A stretch of DNA of 47,788 nucleotides, taken from the NCBI GenBank assembly GCA_037447455.1, contig JBBIGQ010000019.1, positions 1-47,788 on the forward strand. The letters are read 5' to 3'. Positions 1 through 7,399 of this stretch are shown piece by piece. How positions within the stretch are numbered: position 1 is the stretch's first letter; every line of letters begins with the position of its first letter. The stretch is from BPGX01 sp037447455 (lineage in GTDB: Bacteria > Bacteroidota > Bacteroidia > B-17B0 > Aurantibacillaceae). The notes below the pieces were generated by a model. That model searched no databases. It saw only the letters and a list, made by a program, of their open reading frames with translations, and was not told the origin of the DNA. Position numbers and translations under genes: made by a program.

Positions 1-116
1 ATTTAGAAAATGTTAGCCAATTTATTATGGAATTTACTGCTTCATTATCAAAAGAAAAAATTTTGAAAACATGTGGATTTGATTACATTTTTTCAAAAAC
101 AATGTGGACTAAATAA
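1..116 (+). other. Open reading frame entering from the left edge, unidentified
   Basis: Frame 3 is open from the window edge to a TAA at 114-116 and would encode about 37 residues ending in SKTMWTK. I do not recognise it. It could be the 3' end of a real gene or part of the same decayed locus as the sorting-domain remnant that follows in another frame. There is no way to judge this without the sequence to the left. Confidence 0.25.
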
Positions 117-133
117 TATTTATAATTGGTATT

Positions 134-502
134 ATGTTTCCAGGTGATATTAATAATCCATCAGGATTTTTAAGAGTTTATTTTAGAAAAAGAATTGCTG
201 TGGCAACAAACATTAATGAGAATATCTCCAATTTTCCTGCTTCTTTTGAACTATTTGAGAACTATCCCAACCCATTTAATTCCAGTACAAAAATACGCTG
301 GCAATCCAGCGTGAGTGGTCATCAAGTCATAAAGATTTATGATCTCACGGGAAATGAAATTACTACGCTTGTAAATGAGTATAAGTCGGCCGGTGTTCAT
401 GAAATTCAATTTAATGCTTCGCGGTTACGTTCAGGAATTTATTTCTATACTTTGGAAGCAGAAAATTTTATTCAAGTAAAAAAAATGGTGCTGATAAAAT
501 AA
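134..502 (+). CDS. T9SS type A sorting domain protein, truncated or remnant
   Basis: The 122-residue product is almost entirely a type IX secretion C-terminal sorting domain. It has the YPNPFN motif (residues 44-49), then IKIYDLTGNEI, a GVHEIQFNASRLRSGIY segment and the terminal KKMVLIK. Such domains sit at the end of large secreted proteins and direct export and surface attachment. Here there is no signal peptide and no passenger domain, and the frame is closed by TAA at 110-112, so the upstream part is missing or out of frame. The ATG at 134 is simply the first available. The YPNPFN form resembles sorting domains common in Ignavibacteria and some other groups rather than the FPNPS form of the two other type A proteins here. 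I infer a decayed gene; a sequencing frameshift is possible. Confidence 0.6.
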   Translation: MFPGDINNPSGFLRVYFRKRIAVATNINENISNFPASFELFENYPNPFNSSTKIRWQSSVSGHQVIKIYDLTGNEITTLVNEYKSAGVHEIQFNASRLRSGIYFYTLEAENFIQVKKMVLIK

Positions 503-755
503 AATCAGATTTAAAAAGAGTTCTTTGCAAATCATGCTTAATGTTTAGTTTTGAAATATTATAGATTTCTTGTTTTCTTGCGTGATTGAACTATCAATAA
601 ATGAGAAGGTTAGAATATCCAATCGTTGTCAAACTCATGAAAAATTTTGCAACGGCCTTAATTTGTATTATTCTTTAAACTTATATCACTTATATTACAT
701 GCTTATTTTACCACTATCATCAAAGATAAAAACAGATAGAATGCGTGTTACTTAA
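503..755. other. Gene-free stretch between convergent genes
   Basis: This AT-rich interval separates the sorting-domain remnant from the converging barrel gene. An open frame at 570-755 starts at TTG, has no protein-like features and is not credible. I see no hairpin strong enough to call a terminator. Confidence 0.4.
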
Positions 756-1397
756 TTAATTTAAGAATCGGTATTGTAGCCCTATCCCTAAAATTACTCC
801 TTTACCTTTCCAGTTCATTAGAATATATTGGTTTAAGTTGGTATTGCTGATGCTCATATCTGAATAATTAATACTGGGTAAGCCAATGTAGGCATTAAAG
901 CCGAATTTATTAAAGTATAACATGGGTTGAATATGTAAATCAAAATAAGTGCCTTTTCCATGGATGGTCAGTGGGTTGTTCGGGTCGTTGTTATTATAGG
1001 TGAGGGAGGAACCACCGATTGAAACGCCTAATGGTAAATCAAAATGTTTGGAGCGAATGAAATGTGCCCGCACTGTGAATGCTATATCAAAAGAATTGGC
1101 AGTGGGGGTATTGCCGGTTAATTCATCTTTTTCAGTAAAGTATTTGTTTATTTTCGATTTGATGCCAATGCCTAACCATTTCAGCGGACCATATTCAAGC
1201 CCAAGAAAATAATTAGAATTAGCTGCTTTATCTTTAATTAAAGTATCCAGAGAAGTATTATTAATAGCATATTTGTATTCGGTATTCAATGCTTCAATTC
1301 CGACGTTAAAATGCAGTAAAAGTGAATTTCCTGTGAAGGATTGAGCCCATAAACCACTATTAACTATTAGCAGTAAATAAATAAAAAGTTTTTTCAT
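756..1397 (-). CDS. Secreted outer-membrane beta-barrel-like protein
   Basis: The product (213 residues) begins with a clear signal peptide, MKKLFIYLLLIVNSGLWAQ, and ends in an aromatic-rich strand with the final residues LQYRFLN, as in outer-membrane barrels. The body has alternating polar/hydrophobic strands and repeated Gly/aromatic pairs. I chose the start at 1397 because an upstream in-frame ATG at 1418 would put MELNFKL before the signal peptide and overlap the gene ahead. The gene follows the split barrel gene by four bases, so the two are probably cotranscribed. The exact family and function are not recognised. Confidence 0.7.
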   Translation of the reverse strand: MKKLFIYLLLIVNSGLWAQSFTGNSLLLHFNVGIEALNTEYKYAINNTSLDTLIKDKAANSNYFLGLEYGPLKWLGIGIKSKINKYFTEKDELTGNTPTANSFDIAFTVRAHFIRSKHFDLPLGVSIGGSSLTYNNNDPNNPLTIHGKGTYFDLHIQPMLYFNKFGFNAYIGLPSINYSDMSISNTNLNQYILMNWKGKGVILGIGLQYRFLN

Positions 1398-1401
1398 AAG
1401 T

Positions 1402-2076
1402 TTAAAATTTAATTCCAAAGATTAAATTGAGTTTGACCTGTGTAAGAATTTTATCGCCTACTAAAACGGTTTCATCTTTTTTTAGTCCAAGTCCAAAGTT
1501 ACCAGTAATAGTAAGCCATTGAGTGATGTGATAAATAAAACCATTGTTGATACCGCCCGCAATGTGTTGCCCATCGTATCTCATAGGTTCAAGGTAAGAA
1601 CCAGAATAGTAATATCCATCATAAGGATTAGGAACTTGAATTTGTTTTTGTACTCTGTAGGCAAAGTATCCCCACTCTGCATAACAACCTAAAAAATAAC
1701 GAAGTTTTCCCATTCCAAAGGGATAGTAATTAAATTCAAGAGAGGTGCCAAAAATTTTTCCCCTTTGATAAATGTAATAGGTATCGTCTTGAGTATTGTT
1801 GCTATTAAATGATTTATTATCGTTGATAATTAAATTATCATCATTACCTATGTAATAAAAACCGAAAGAAAATGGAATGCGAATGGAAAATTGAGAAAAT
1901 TTTCCAAAAAATTGTTCATACGCCAAACCTTCGGATACATAAATAAATTGAGCCGCATCCCATCCTACGATATTTTTTCTTTTTTGAACAATAGAATCAA
2001 ATTTCATCTTTTCGTATTCTTCCGGTTGGAGATTATTAAAAATGTTATTAAATATTTCTGTTTTTTTCATTAGCAT
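1402..2076 (-). CDS. C-terminal barrel part of a frameshift-split secreted protein
   Basis: The 224-residue frame has no signal peptide. It contains a barrel-like domain with many aromatic strands (for example SIRIPFSFGFYYIG and AEWGYFAYRVQ) and ends LNLIFGIKF, a typical outer-membrane C-terminus. Its first residues, KKTEIFNNIF, continue the alignment one would expect after KIVYA at the end of the 69-residue frame upstream. The junction contains a perfect tandem duplication of TATGCTA and a run of seven A. Removing one copy and one A restores VYANEKTEIF in a single frame. A second ATG overlaps the upstream stop as TAATG at 2072-2068, so coupled translation is conceivable, but the product would lack an export signal. 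I favour a frameshifted or phase-variable gene. Confidence 0.6.
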   Translation of the reverse strand: MLMKKTEIFNNIFNNLQPEEYEKMKFDSIVQKRKNIVGWDAAQFIYVSEGLAYEQFFGKFSQFSIRIPFSFGFYYIGNDDNLIINDNKSFNSNNTQDDTYYIYQRGKIFGTSLEFNYYPFGMGKLRYFLGCYAEWGYFAYRVQKQIQVPNPYDGYYYSGSYLEPMRYDGQHIAGGINNGFIYHITQWLTITGNFGLGLKKDETVLVGDKILTQVKLNLIFGIKF

Positions 2077-2279
2077 ATAGCATAAACGATTTTACTGATG
2101 TTACTTTTTGCAATGGAATATACCACATTACCGGGGATATTGTTTTTTTTATATTTCACTAAAAGGTCTGTTATTTCTTCTACTTTACCTTCAATGACTT
2201 CGCCATTAGTTTTGAAAATCACGTCCTGTGCTGAAAGAAAAGATGTAGAAAACAAAGTAATGCACAGATTTAAAAACAT
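2070..2279 (-). CDS. N-terminal part of a frameshift-split secreted protein
   Basis: The 69-residue product starts with a signal peptide (MFLNLCITLFSTSFLSAQ). It is followed by a small domain reading NGEVIEGKVEEITDLLVKYKK and ending SKIVYAIC. This NG...G.V..I....V.YKK pattern is known at the N-terminus of many Bacteroidota secreted proteins that continue into a barrel or membrane segment. The same pattern occurs in the secreted protein at 13575-14231. The frame stops in the duplicated TATGCTA sequence and overlaps the downstream barrel frame by seven bases. Together the two frames would make a protein of about 290 residues. I see it as one half of a broken gene. Confidence 0.6.
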   Translation of the reverse strand: MFLNLCITLFSTSFLSAQDVIFKTNGEVIEGKVEEITDLLVKYKKNNIPGNVVYSIAKSNISKIVYAIC

Positions 2280-2307
2280 TTTTAAAAAGTGAGGAGTTTT
2301 TACATTT

Positions 2308-2868
2308 TTAAATTAATTGCAGAAGAATTTTTTGGGTGGTTGTATCCAGTGTTGGATAATCTTCAAAATTTAAAAGTGCTCCTAAATATGGTTCATAGTA
2401 TTGATGTGGAAACTTTTTCTCAAAATCTATTTTAATTTTAGTTTTATTCCAATGATATTTTTGGTAGAGAAAAGCAGCACCAAATGAATCTTTATGGTCT
2501 ATTCTTCGCCCTGCTACATAAATCTTATTAAGAAACAAATCATAATCGGATGCAATTTTTATTGTTTTAAAGTGTTCTATAGGAAATATGTTCTTAAATG
2601 GAAAGAAAACAAAAGAAACTTTTATATCCTGAATAACGAAATCCATATTATCTTCTTTTTTCTTCTCGCTCATTATTTCAAATGTGTTTTTTAATTTTAA
2701 AGCAAGGCGTGTAGATGAAAAGGTTTTTTCAGAGAAAAAATCTAAATTAACACTTGTGCGATGTTTGTGTTTGAACATAATAGCTGTCCCACCGGCAAGA
2801 TAAAATGACGGAAAGAGAGCATTTAATTTTGACGCAAGTTGTATAAGTTTAGTGTAATGAGTTTTCAT
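2308..2868 (-). CDS. AbiEii/AbiGii-like nucleotidyltransferase, putative toxin
   Basis: The 186-residue protein has the opening of the minimal nucleotidyltransferase fold used by AbiEii-type toxins: LAGGTAIMFKHKHRTSVNLDFF at residues 24-45, matching the GG(T/S)A...R.S.DLDFF pattern. The first Asp of the usual DxD pair is Asn41 and the second is Asp43, so metal-dependent catalysis may be altered. Known relatives are toxins that modify nucleic acids, tRNA in characterised cases. The gene overlaps the DUF6922 gene upstream by 20 bases, the coupling typical of toxin-antitoxin pairs. Its length is shorter than classical AbiEii (about 300 residues) but normal for the short subgroup. Function is inferred from fold and context. 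Confidence 0.7.
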   Translation of the reverse strand: MKTHYTKLIQLASKLNALFPSFYLAGGTAIMFKHKHRTSVNLDFFSEKTFSSTRLALKLKNTFEIMSEKKKEDNMDFVIQDIKVSFVFFPFKNIFPIEHFKTIKIASDYDLFLNKIYVAGRRIDHKDSFGAAFLYQKYHWNKTKIKIDFEKKFPHQYYEPYLGALLNFEDYPTLDTTTQKILLQLI

Positions 2869-3142
2869 GCCAGTATTTTATCCAGAATTTCACACCTCTT
2901 TCAATGTCTGTATAGTTATTTATTATTGTAAAGCATTCTTCAGGATATTTTTTGTAAATCCATTGAATATCTTTGAATGAGCCATAAATCAAGGTTTTGT
3001 AGATGATTTTTTCCAGGAGAGCTTTATGATCAGGGTGGTCCCATAAAAATGTCCAAAATCGTTTGGGCACTTGAACAATTTGAGTGTACGTCCATTTTAC
3101 TCTTGATGGAAAAGGTGAATTTTGTTTTTTGAATGTTGACAT
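2849..3142 (-). CDS. DUF6922-like protein, putative antitoxin partner
   Basis: The 97-residue protein has the core VPKRFWTFLWDHPDHKALLEKIIYKTLIYG, typical of DUF6922-type proteins: a short helical domain of which the first half is rich in aromatic residues and the second reads IQWIYKKYPEE. In Bacteroidota such proteins regularly precede AbiEii-like nucleotidyltransferase genes. The downstream toxin-like gene overlaps its 3' end by 20 bases. By analogy it is the antitoxin or a regulatory partner, but no DNA-binding motif is evident and no promoter stands out upstream. Family assignment is from memory of the pattern and is fairly confident; the role is inference. Confidence 0.65.
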   Translation of the reverse strand: MSTFKKQNSPFPSRVKWTYTQIVQVPKRFWTFLWDHPDHKALLEKIIYKTLIYGSFKDIQWIYKKYPEECFTIINNYTDIERGVKFWIKYWHENSLH

Positions 3143-3197
3143 TAGAAAGTATTATTTATGTTTCTTTTCTTTTTTAGAAATGAATATACGCTTTTTG

Positions 3198-4070
3198 CTA
3201 TAGCATGTGTTTTTCGGCGTGGTAGGAGGATCGTACAAGAGGACCGCTTTCTACATGTTTGAATCCTTTGCTTAGAGCGTATTCTTTGAATGCTTTGAAC
3301 TCATCAGGATGCACAAATCGTGCGACAGGTAAATGTTTGGCTGTAGGTTGAAGATATTGTCCAATGGTTATTACATCTACTTTTACAGAGACAATATCGT
3401 CAATCGTTTCGTAAATTTCTTCAACGGTTTCACCAAGGCCTACCATTAATCCCGATTTTGTGCGCATACCTGCTTCTTTCAACATTTGTAATACGTCCAA
3501 ACTTCTTTCGTATTTTGCTTGAATACGGACTTGTTTGGTTAGTCGTCTCACGGTTTCAATATTGTGTGAAACGATGTCGGGTTTTGCATCTACGATACGT
3601 TTGATATTTTCCCATTTTCCCTGAAAGTCGGGGATAAGGCATTCAAACTTTGTTTCAGGTGATACTTGCCGAATGGCTTTGATGGTTTCAGCCCAGATGA
3701 TAGAACCACCATCTTTTAAGTCGTCCCGATCTACGGAAGTAATGACACAGTGTTTAACGCCCATGAGTTTTACGGATTGGGCCACACGCATTGGTTCGTC
3801 CCAATCTACCGGAAGTGGTCTACCAGTAGCCACAGCACAAAAGCCACAGGAGCGGGTGCAGATGTTTCCTAATATCATAAAAGTTGCGGTACCGGCGCCC
3901 CAACATTCGCCCATATTCGGACAGTTCCCGCTTTGACAAATGGTGTGTAATTTGTGTTTGTCAACAATGCCACGGACTTTGAGATAGTTTTCGCCTAATG
4001 GCAATTTTACTTTAAGCCATTCAGGTTTTTTATAGAGCGGTTTATTAGGATTGATGAGAGTTGTTTCCAT
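3198..4070 (-). CDS. lipA: Lipoyl synthase
   Basis: LipA inserts two sulfur atoms into protein-bound octanoyl groups to make the lipoyl cofactor of 2-oxoacid dehydrogenases. The 290-residue product shows the auxiliary iron-sulfur cluster cysteines Cys45, Cys50 and Cys56 (CQSGNCPNMGEC), the radical-SAM motif CTRSCGFC (Cys71, Cys75, Cys78) and the C-terminal RSSYHA motif that holds the serine ligand. The start is set at 4070 (METTLINPNK); an upstream in-frame ATG at 4199 lies inside the preceding gene and adds unrelated residues. It follows the barrel gene by seven bases. No lipB is present in the window. Confidence 0.95.
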   Translation of the reverse strand: METTLINPNKPLYKKPEWLKVKLPLGENYLKVRGIVDKHKLHTICQSGNCPNMGECWGAGTATFMILGNICTRSCGFCAVATGRPLPVDWDEPMRVAQSVKLMGVKHCVITSVDRDDLKDGGSIIWAETIKAIRQVSPETKFECLIPDFQGKWENIKRIVDAKPDIVSHNIETVRRLTKQVRIQAKYERSLDVLQMLKEAGMRTKSGLMVGLGETVEEIYETIDDIVSVKVDVITIGQYLQPTAKHLPVARFVHPDEFKAFKEYALSKGFKHVESGPLVRSSYHAEKHML

Positions 4071-4077
4071 AAAATTT

Positions 4078-4824
4078 TTAAAACCATTTTTTACCAAATA
4101 CAAAAGCGAGTTGTAATGTAATGATGTAATTTTCTGCGGGATTTTGTGCCATAATAGGTAATGCTTTAGGGTAAAAATCGCCCAAAATACCAACTTCAAT
4201 GGCTTTTATTTTGTAGGATGCGTTGCCATATTCAATACTCATCAGAAATTTTGCTGTAACAGCAGGGTATATTTTAATTTCATCAAATCCATATAAAAAA
4301 GGTCCACGCCCTACAATGCTATCAATTGTTGTAATTTTTTGGGGATCATATTTTACAATTTGTGTGTTTCTGAAACTACCTTCACCAATAATTTGAACAT
4401 AATAAGGTTTGGCAAAAGATAAATTTCCTTCTAAAAAGTAAGTGGCTCTGATTTCAACAGCTTTACGGTCATTTCTTTTGAAAATCGTGTGTTGAGTGCC
4501 AATACCACTTCTTAAAATCAAAATAGAATTTAATTTTCCATAAAGAAAAGAGGACTTTTTTTCGGCGTTTCCTCGTAAGCGAATTTCTTTGGGATGTTTT
4601 AAGTAAGCGCCTTCTATTTCATACAGACCTTTTATTTTTCCAGTAATGTGTTTTCCTCTTCTGTAACCCAATCCCCCTCCTCTTGTATTCAAAAATGCAT
4701 GAAAGGATTGTTCATTTCTATACAAAACATTCAAATCTTGCCCACTCTCAATAACATCCAGAGCACTTTGAGAGAATGCGAAAACAGGAAACATGAAAAC
4801 AATTAAATAAAATAAACGTTTCAT
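4078..4824 (-). CDS. Secreted beta-barrel-like protein upstream of lipA
   Basis: The 248-residue protein has a signal peptide (MKRLFYLIVFMFPVFAFSQ) and a body with strands such as HAFLNTRGGGLGYRRGKHITG and IITLQLAFVFGKKWF at the C-terminus, which suggests a small outer-membrane barrel. Proteins of this kind are found next to lipA in several Bacteroidota, but I know no characterised function. A TAACTTTG -7 box on the minus strand at 4832-4839 lies just before the ATG, so this gene and lipA probably form their own transcription unit as well as being at the end of the longer gene string. Confidence 0.7.
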   Translation of the reverse strand: MKRLFYLIVFMFPVFAFSQSALDVIESGQDLNVLYRNEQSFHAFLNTRGGGLGYRRGKHITGKIKGLYEIEGAYLKHPKEIRLRGNAEKKSSFLYGKLNSILILRSGIGTQHTIFKRNDRKAVEIRATYFLEGNLSFAKPYYVQIIGEGSFRNTQIVKYDPQKITTIDSIVGRGPFLYGFDEIKIYPAVTAKFLMSIEYGNASYKIKAIEVGILGDFYPKALPIMAQNPAENYIITLQLAFVFGKKWF

Positions 4825-4831
4825 AACATCA

Positions 4832-4839
4832 CAAAGTTA
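4832..4839 (-). promoter_or_regulatory. -7 promoter box before the barrel-lipA pair
   Basis: The minus strand reads TAACTTTG here, a full match to the Bacteroidota -7 consensus TAnnTTTG, eight bases before the ATG at 4824. No TTTG is found at the usual distance upstream, so the -33 box is weak or absent. Confidence 0.5.
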
Positions 4840-4857
4840 CAAAAAAATTCTCTCTTC

Positions 4858-5742
4858 TTACATAATTTTACGAATAAATTGACCAATGGTATTTAAATAA
4901 TTTGAAAATCCCATTTTTAAAGGTATTTCACCATGGTCTGCACCTTCTACAAGAATGTAATCTTTAAAGATTCCGGAGTGATTATTGTAAATCGCTTGTC
5001 CGTGTGTTTTATAGTTTAAGAAATTATCATTAGTGCCGTGTATCCATAAAAGTGGTTGATTTATTTTTTTTATCATATCAGCATTATTAATTTTGAGACC
5101 TGTAAAATAATCTGCTGGCATGTTCAATTGTGTTCCATCTTGAACCATCACGGCAGCACTGGCGAAAGGGGCTTCTAAAATAATTTTTGAAGGCTTCATA
5201 CTTCTGGGTTCTGCGGATAATTTAGTAGCTGGCGCACTTCCCAAACTAAATCCATAAATGATAAGACGATTATTCGTAAGTCCCTTATTTTTTAGCCAAT
5301 TTAAACATGCGTCTACATCTTCGTAGAGTCCTTCTTCTGAGGGCTTTCCTTCGCTCAGTCCGAATCCCCGATAGTCCATCATCATAATTCCATAATGATT
5401 TTTTCCATTTACATGTGCTAAAAGTTTAGCCCTTTGCCAATAAAAGTCCATGTGCCATTTGTTCCCGTGACAATAAACAATAACTGTATCTGTGGAAATT
5501 TTATTGATATCGCCGATGTAGAACGCTTTTATTTTGTATTCTCCTGATTGGATAGTTAAAAGATTAATTAAATGTGAAGGGATATTAAAAGAAGCATCTA
5601 ATACAAAATCTTGCTCGCCGGTATAATTATCTAATTTATACTCGGATATCTTTTGATTATTAAAGAGTTGATTATCTAATTTCAAGCAAGCAAAGAGTAA
5701 TACAGAGAAAGTAAAAATTATCACTAAAAAAATTTTTTTCAT
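4858..5742 (-). CDS. Alpha/beta hydrolase lipoprotein
   Basis: The 294-residue protein has a lipoprotein signal (lipobox LLFAC, Cys19) and an alpha/beta hydrolase fold. The oxyanion region is YCHGN (90-94), the nucleophile elbow is GFSLG with Ser166, and the likely acid and base are Asp239 (HGTNDN) and His270 (GADHGE). MDYRGFGLSEG (122-132) is typical of BAAT/prolyl-oligopeptidase-like serine hydrolases. It probably hydrolyses an ester or peptide at the cell envelope; the substrate is unknown. It follows another lipoprotein gene by five bases and belongs to the same minus-strand gene string. Confidence 0.8.
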   Translation of the reverse strand: MKKIFLVIIFTFSVLLFACLKLDNQLFNNQKISEYKLDNYTGEQDFVLDASFNIPSHLINLLTIQSGEYKIKAFYIGDINKISTDTVIVYCHGNKWHMDFYWQRAKLLAHVNGKNHYGIMMMDYRGFGLSEGKPSEEGLYEDVDACLNWLKNKGLTNNRLIIYGFSLGSAPATKLSAEPRSMKPSKIILEAPFASAAVMVQDGTQLNMPADYFTGLKINNADMIKKINQPLLWIHGTNDNFLNYKTHGQAIYNNHSGIFKDYILVEGADHGEIPLKMGFSNYLNTIGQFIRKIM

Positions 5743-5747
5743 AATGA

Positions 5748-6419
5748 TTAAAATTTAAATGTTATGTTATAGTAAAGTCCCAAACTTCCTTTATGATTTA
5801 TGCCAATGTATGGTACTACATTAGGCAGGTTATGGATATTAGGTGCGATGTATTTTAATTCAAATTGATGGTTCCACTTTTTTGTATTAGTAAACCAACC
5901 AAAATGTAAATCAGGTAAAATATGCGTGGGTTGTAATTCATTGTGTGCTCTGTATTTTGAAAATTCAAACCAGTTAAAGTTTCCGAAATAAAGATAGTGA
6001 TGTGAAGTTCTTATTTTATAGTAAAAATTTGTCTCAAAAGATGGCCAGATTTTAAAACCAGTTAAATTCCTAATATTATAGGCAATTTGAAAAGATGGCG
6101 AGATTGAAATACCAAAAATACTATCATTCTTCAATATGCTATAGACAGTGCCAATGTCAGATTGAAAGTTTCCAAATAACAAAGATGTGGTGTGTATACT
6201 GCCGAAAGTAGTTAATCTGTTATTTATACCATGGGCATAACATAAGGTTGAAATGGGAATAGGCATGGGAATATTATTGAAATGAATGAGCGGTCCACCA
6301 AAACTAAAAGACACAGCATTTTCATTTTTTTGTAAAGGTTTGACAAATCTTGATGGTGCACAGGAAATAAGTAATAAAACTATTGTATAAACTAACAGCA
6401 ATGATGAGTTGAATCGCAT
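5748..6419 (-). CDS. Lipoprotein of unknown function
   Basis: Translation from the ATG at 6419 gives MRFNSSLLLVYTIVLLLISCAPS, a lipoprotein signal peptide with the lipidated Cys near residue 20. The rest (about 200 residues) has alternating strands and ends LGLYYNITFKF, resembling a barrel or outer-membrane-associated protein of the kind that carries GG.L...... motifs early (SFSFGGPLIHFNN). The longer frame starting at 6518 runs through the end of the glycosyltransferase gene and should be discarded. The gene is five bases after that gene. No family was recognised. Confidence 0.7.
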   Translation of the reverse strand: MRFNSSLLLVYTIVLLLISCAPSRFVKPLQKNENAVSFSFGGPLIHFNNIPMPIPISTLCYAHGINNRLTTFGSIHTTSLLFGNFQSDIGTVYSILKNDSIFGISISPSFQIAYNIRNLTGFKIWPSFETNFYYKIRTSHHYLYFGNFNWFEFSKYRAHNELQPTHILPDLHFGWFTNTKKWNHQFELKYIAPNIHNLPNVVPYIGINHKGSLGLYYNITFKF

Positions 6420-6424
6420 TTTGG

Positions 6425-7399
6425 TTATATTTTTATTTTTTCTAATGATATTTCTAAGCCACATCTGAAATGTCCTTTGGGGCATTGCTTGTGGCCATGA
6501 ATACCACAGGGACGGCAATCTAAATTTTCAACTTCTATCACTTGTGAATTGTCCGATAAGGGATAAAAACCAAAGTCCGTAACAGTACTGCAAAAAAAAG
6601 AAGTAACAGGGATATTCAAAGCAGACACTAGGTGCAATGGTGCACTATCATTGACAAAAACTCTTCTGGCTTGCTGCGTAATTCTTGCTACTTCCAGCAA
6701 AGAGAATATTCCGGCGATATTAAAAACATTAGGATGCTGAGATTTTATTTTGATGTATTCACATAAATTAAAATCTTCTTTTGAGCCACTTAAAAAGATA
6801 TTGAAGTTGTCGGGAATTTTTTTTGTGAGTTCTATCCATTTATCCGGTGGTAATTGCTTGGTAGCCCAGACAGAGCCGGGAAAAAAGCAAACATATTCTT
6901 TATCGGAAGAAAAATTTTCTAGTAAATTTTGAGAAGGATAAATTTTAGGTAAGTAAGCTTTTTCAGAATTAGTAAGCGGTTGGATAATAGCATGATAACG
7001 ATGAATTTCGTGAACTCCTCTTTGAAATTGATGTGTTACAGTGTGTGTATAAAATTTCTTTAGAAAAGAAGAATAAGCAAATTTGAATGGTGCGTTGGAT
7101 AAAACAGTGAGTAAATGTGAAGAAAAATAGCGGTGTAAATTGACAATCACATCAAATTTCTCTTTGCGAATTTTTTTAATTAAATACAAAAGCGATTTAA
7201 ACTTATTAGTTTTGTCGTGTGTCCATACTTTTAGAAAAGGATGATTTTCAAAAATATCCTGATGACCCTTTTTTACTAAAATGTAAATATCACTTTTAGG
7301 AAAGGTATTATGTAATTCTTCCGCAACAGATGTAGCGAGAATGGTATCGCCAATGAATGCGGTTTGTATGATTAAAATTTTTTGTGGATAAATGTTCAT
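6425..7399 (-). CDS. Glycosyltransferase family 9 (heptosyltransferase-like)
   Basis: The 324-residue protein begins KILIIQTAFIGDTILATSVAEEL, the classic first strand and loop of ADP-heptose:LPS heptosyltransferases. It contains FFPGSVWATKQLPPDKW in the middle and a donor-binding NDSAPLHLVSAL motif. Its cysteine-rich tail (CRPCGIHGHKQCPKGHFRC) is common in this family. It most likely adds a sugar to the lipooligosaccharide core on the cytoplasmic face of the inner membrane. Its ATG overlaps the stop codon of dapD by one base (TAATG), so the two are translationally coupled, although no pathway link is obvious. Confidence 0.85.
   Translation of the reverse strand: MNIYPQKILIIQTAFIGDTILATSVAEELHNTFPKSDIYILVKKGHQDIFENHPFLKVWTHDKTNKFKSLLYLIKKIRKEKFDVIVNLHRYFSSHLLTVLSNAPFKFAYSSFLKKFYTHTVTHQFQRGVHEIHRYHAIIQPLTNSEKAYLPKIYPSQNLLENFSSDKEYVCFFPGSVWATKQLPPDKWIELTKKIPDNFNIFLSGSKEDFNLCEYIKIKSQHPNVFNIAGIFSLLEVARITQQARRVFVNDSAPLHLVSALNIPVTSFFCSTVTDFGFYPLSDNSQVIEVENLDCRPCGIHGHKQCPKGHFRCGLEISLEKIKI

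Noticed and set aside
570..755. 61-residue open frame in the left intergenic region
   Set aside because: It starts at TTG, has no signal peptide, domain or low-complexity feature of a real protein, and lies between converging genes; most likely chance.
3673..3936. Open frame on the plus strand inside lipA
   Set aside because: It is a shadow of the radical-SAM gene, whose cysteine motifs fix the other strand as coding.
4071..4199. N-terminal extension of lipA
   Set aside because: The extra residues are hydrophobic, lie within the upstream barrel gene and are unlike any LipA N-terminus; the ATG at 4070 fits the family.
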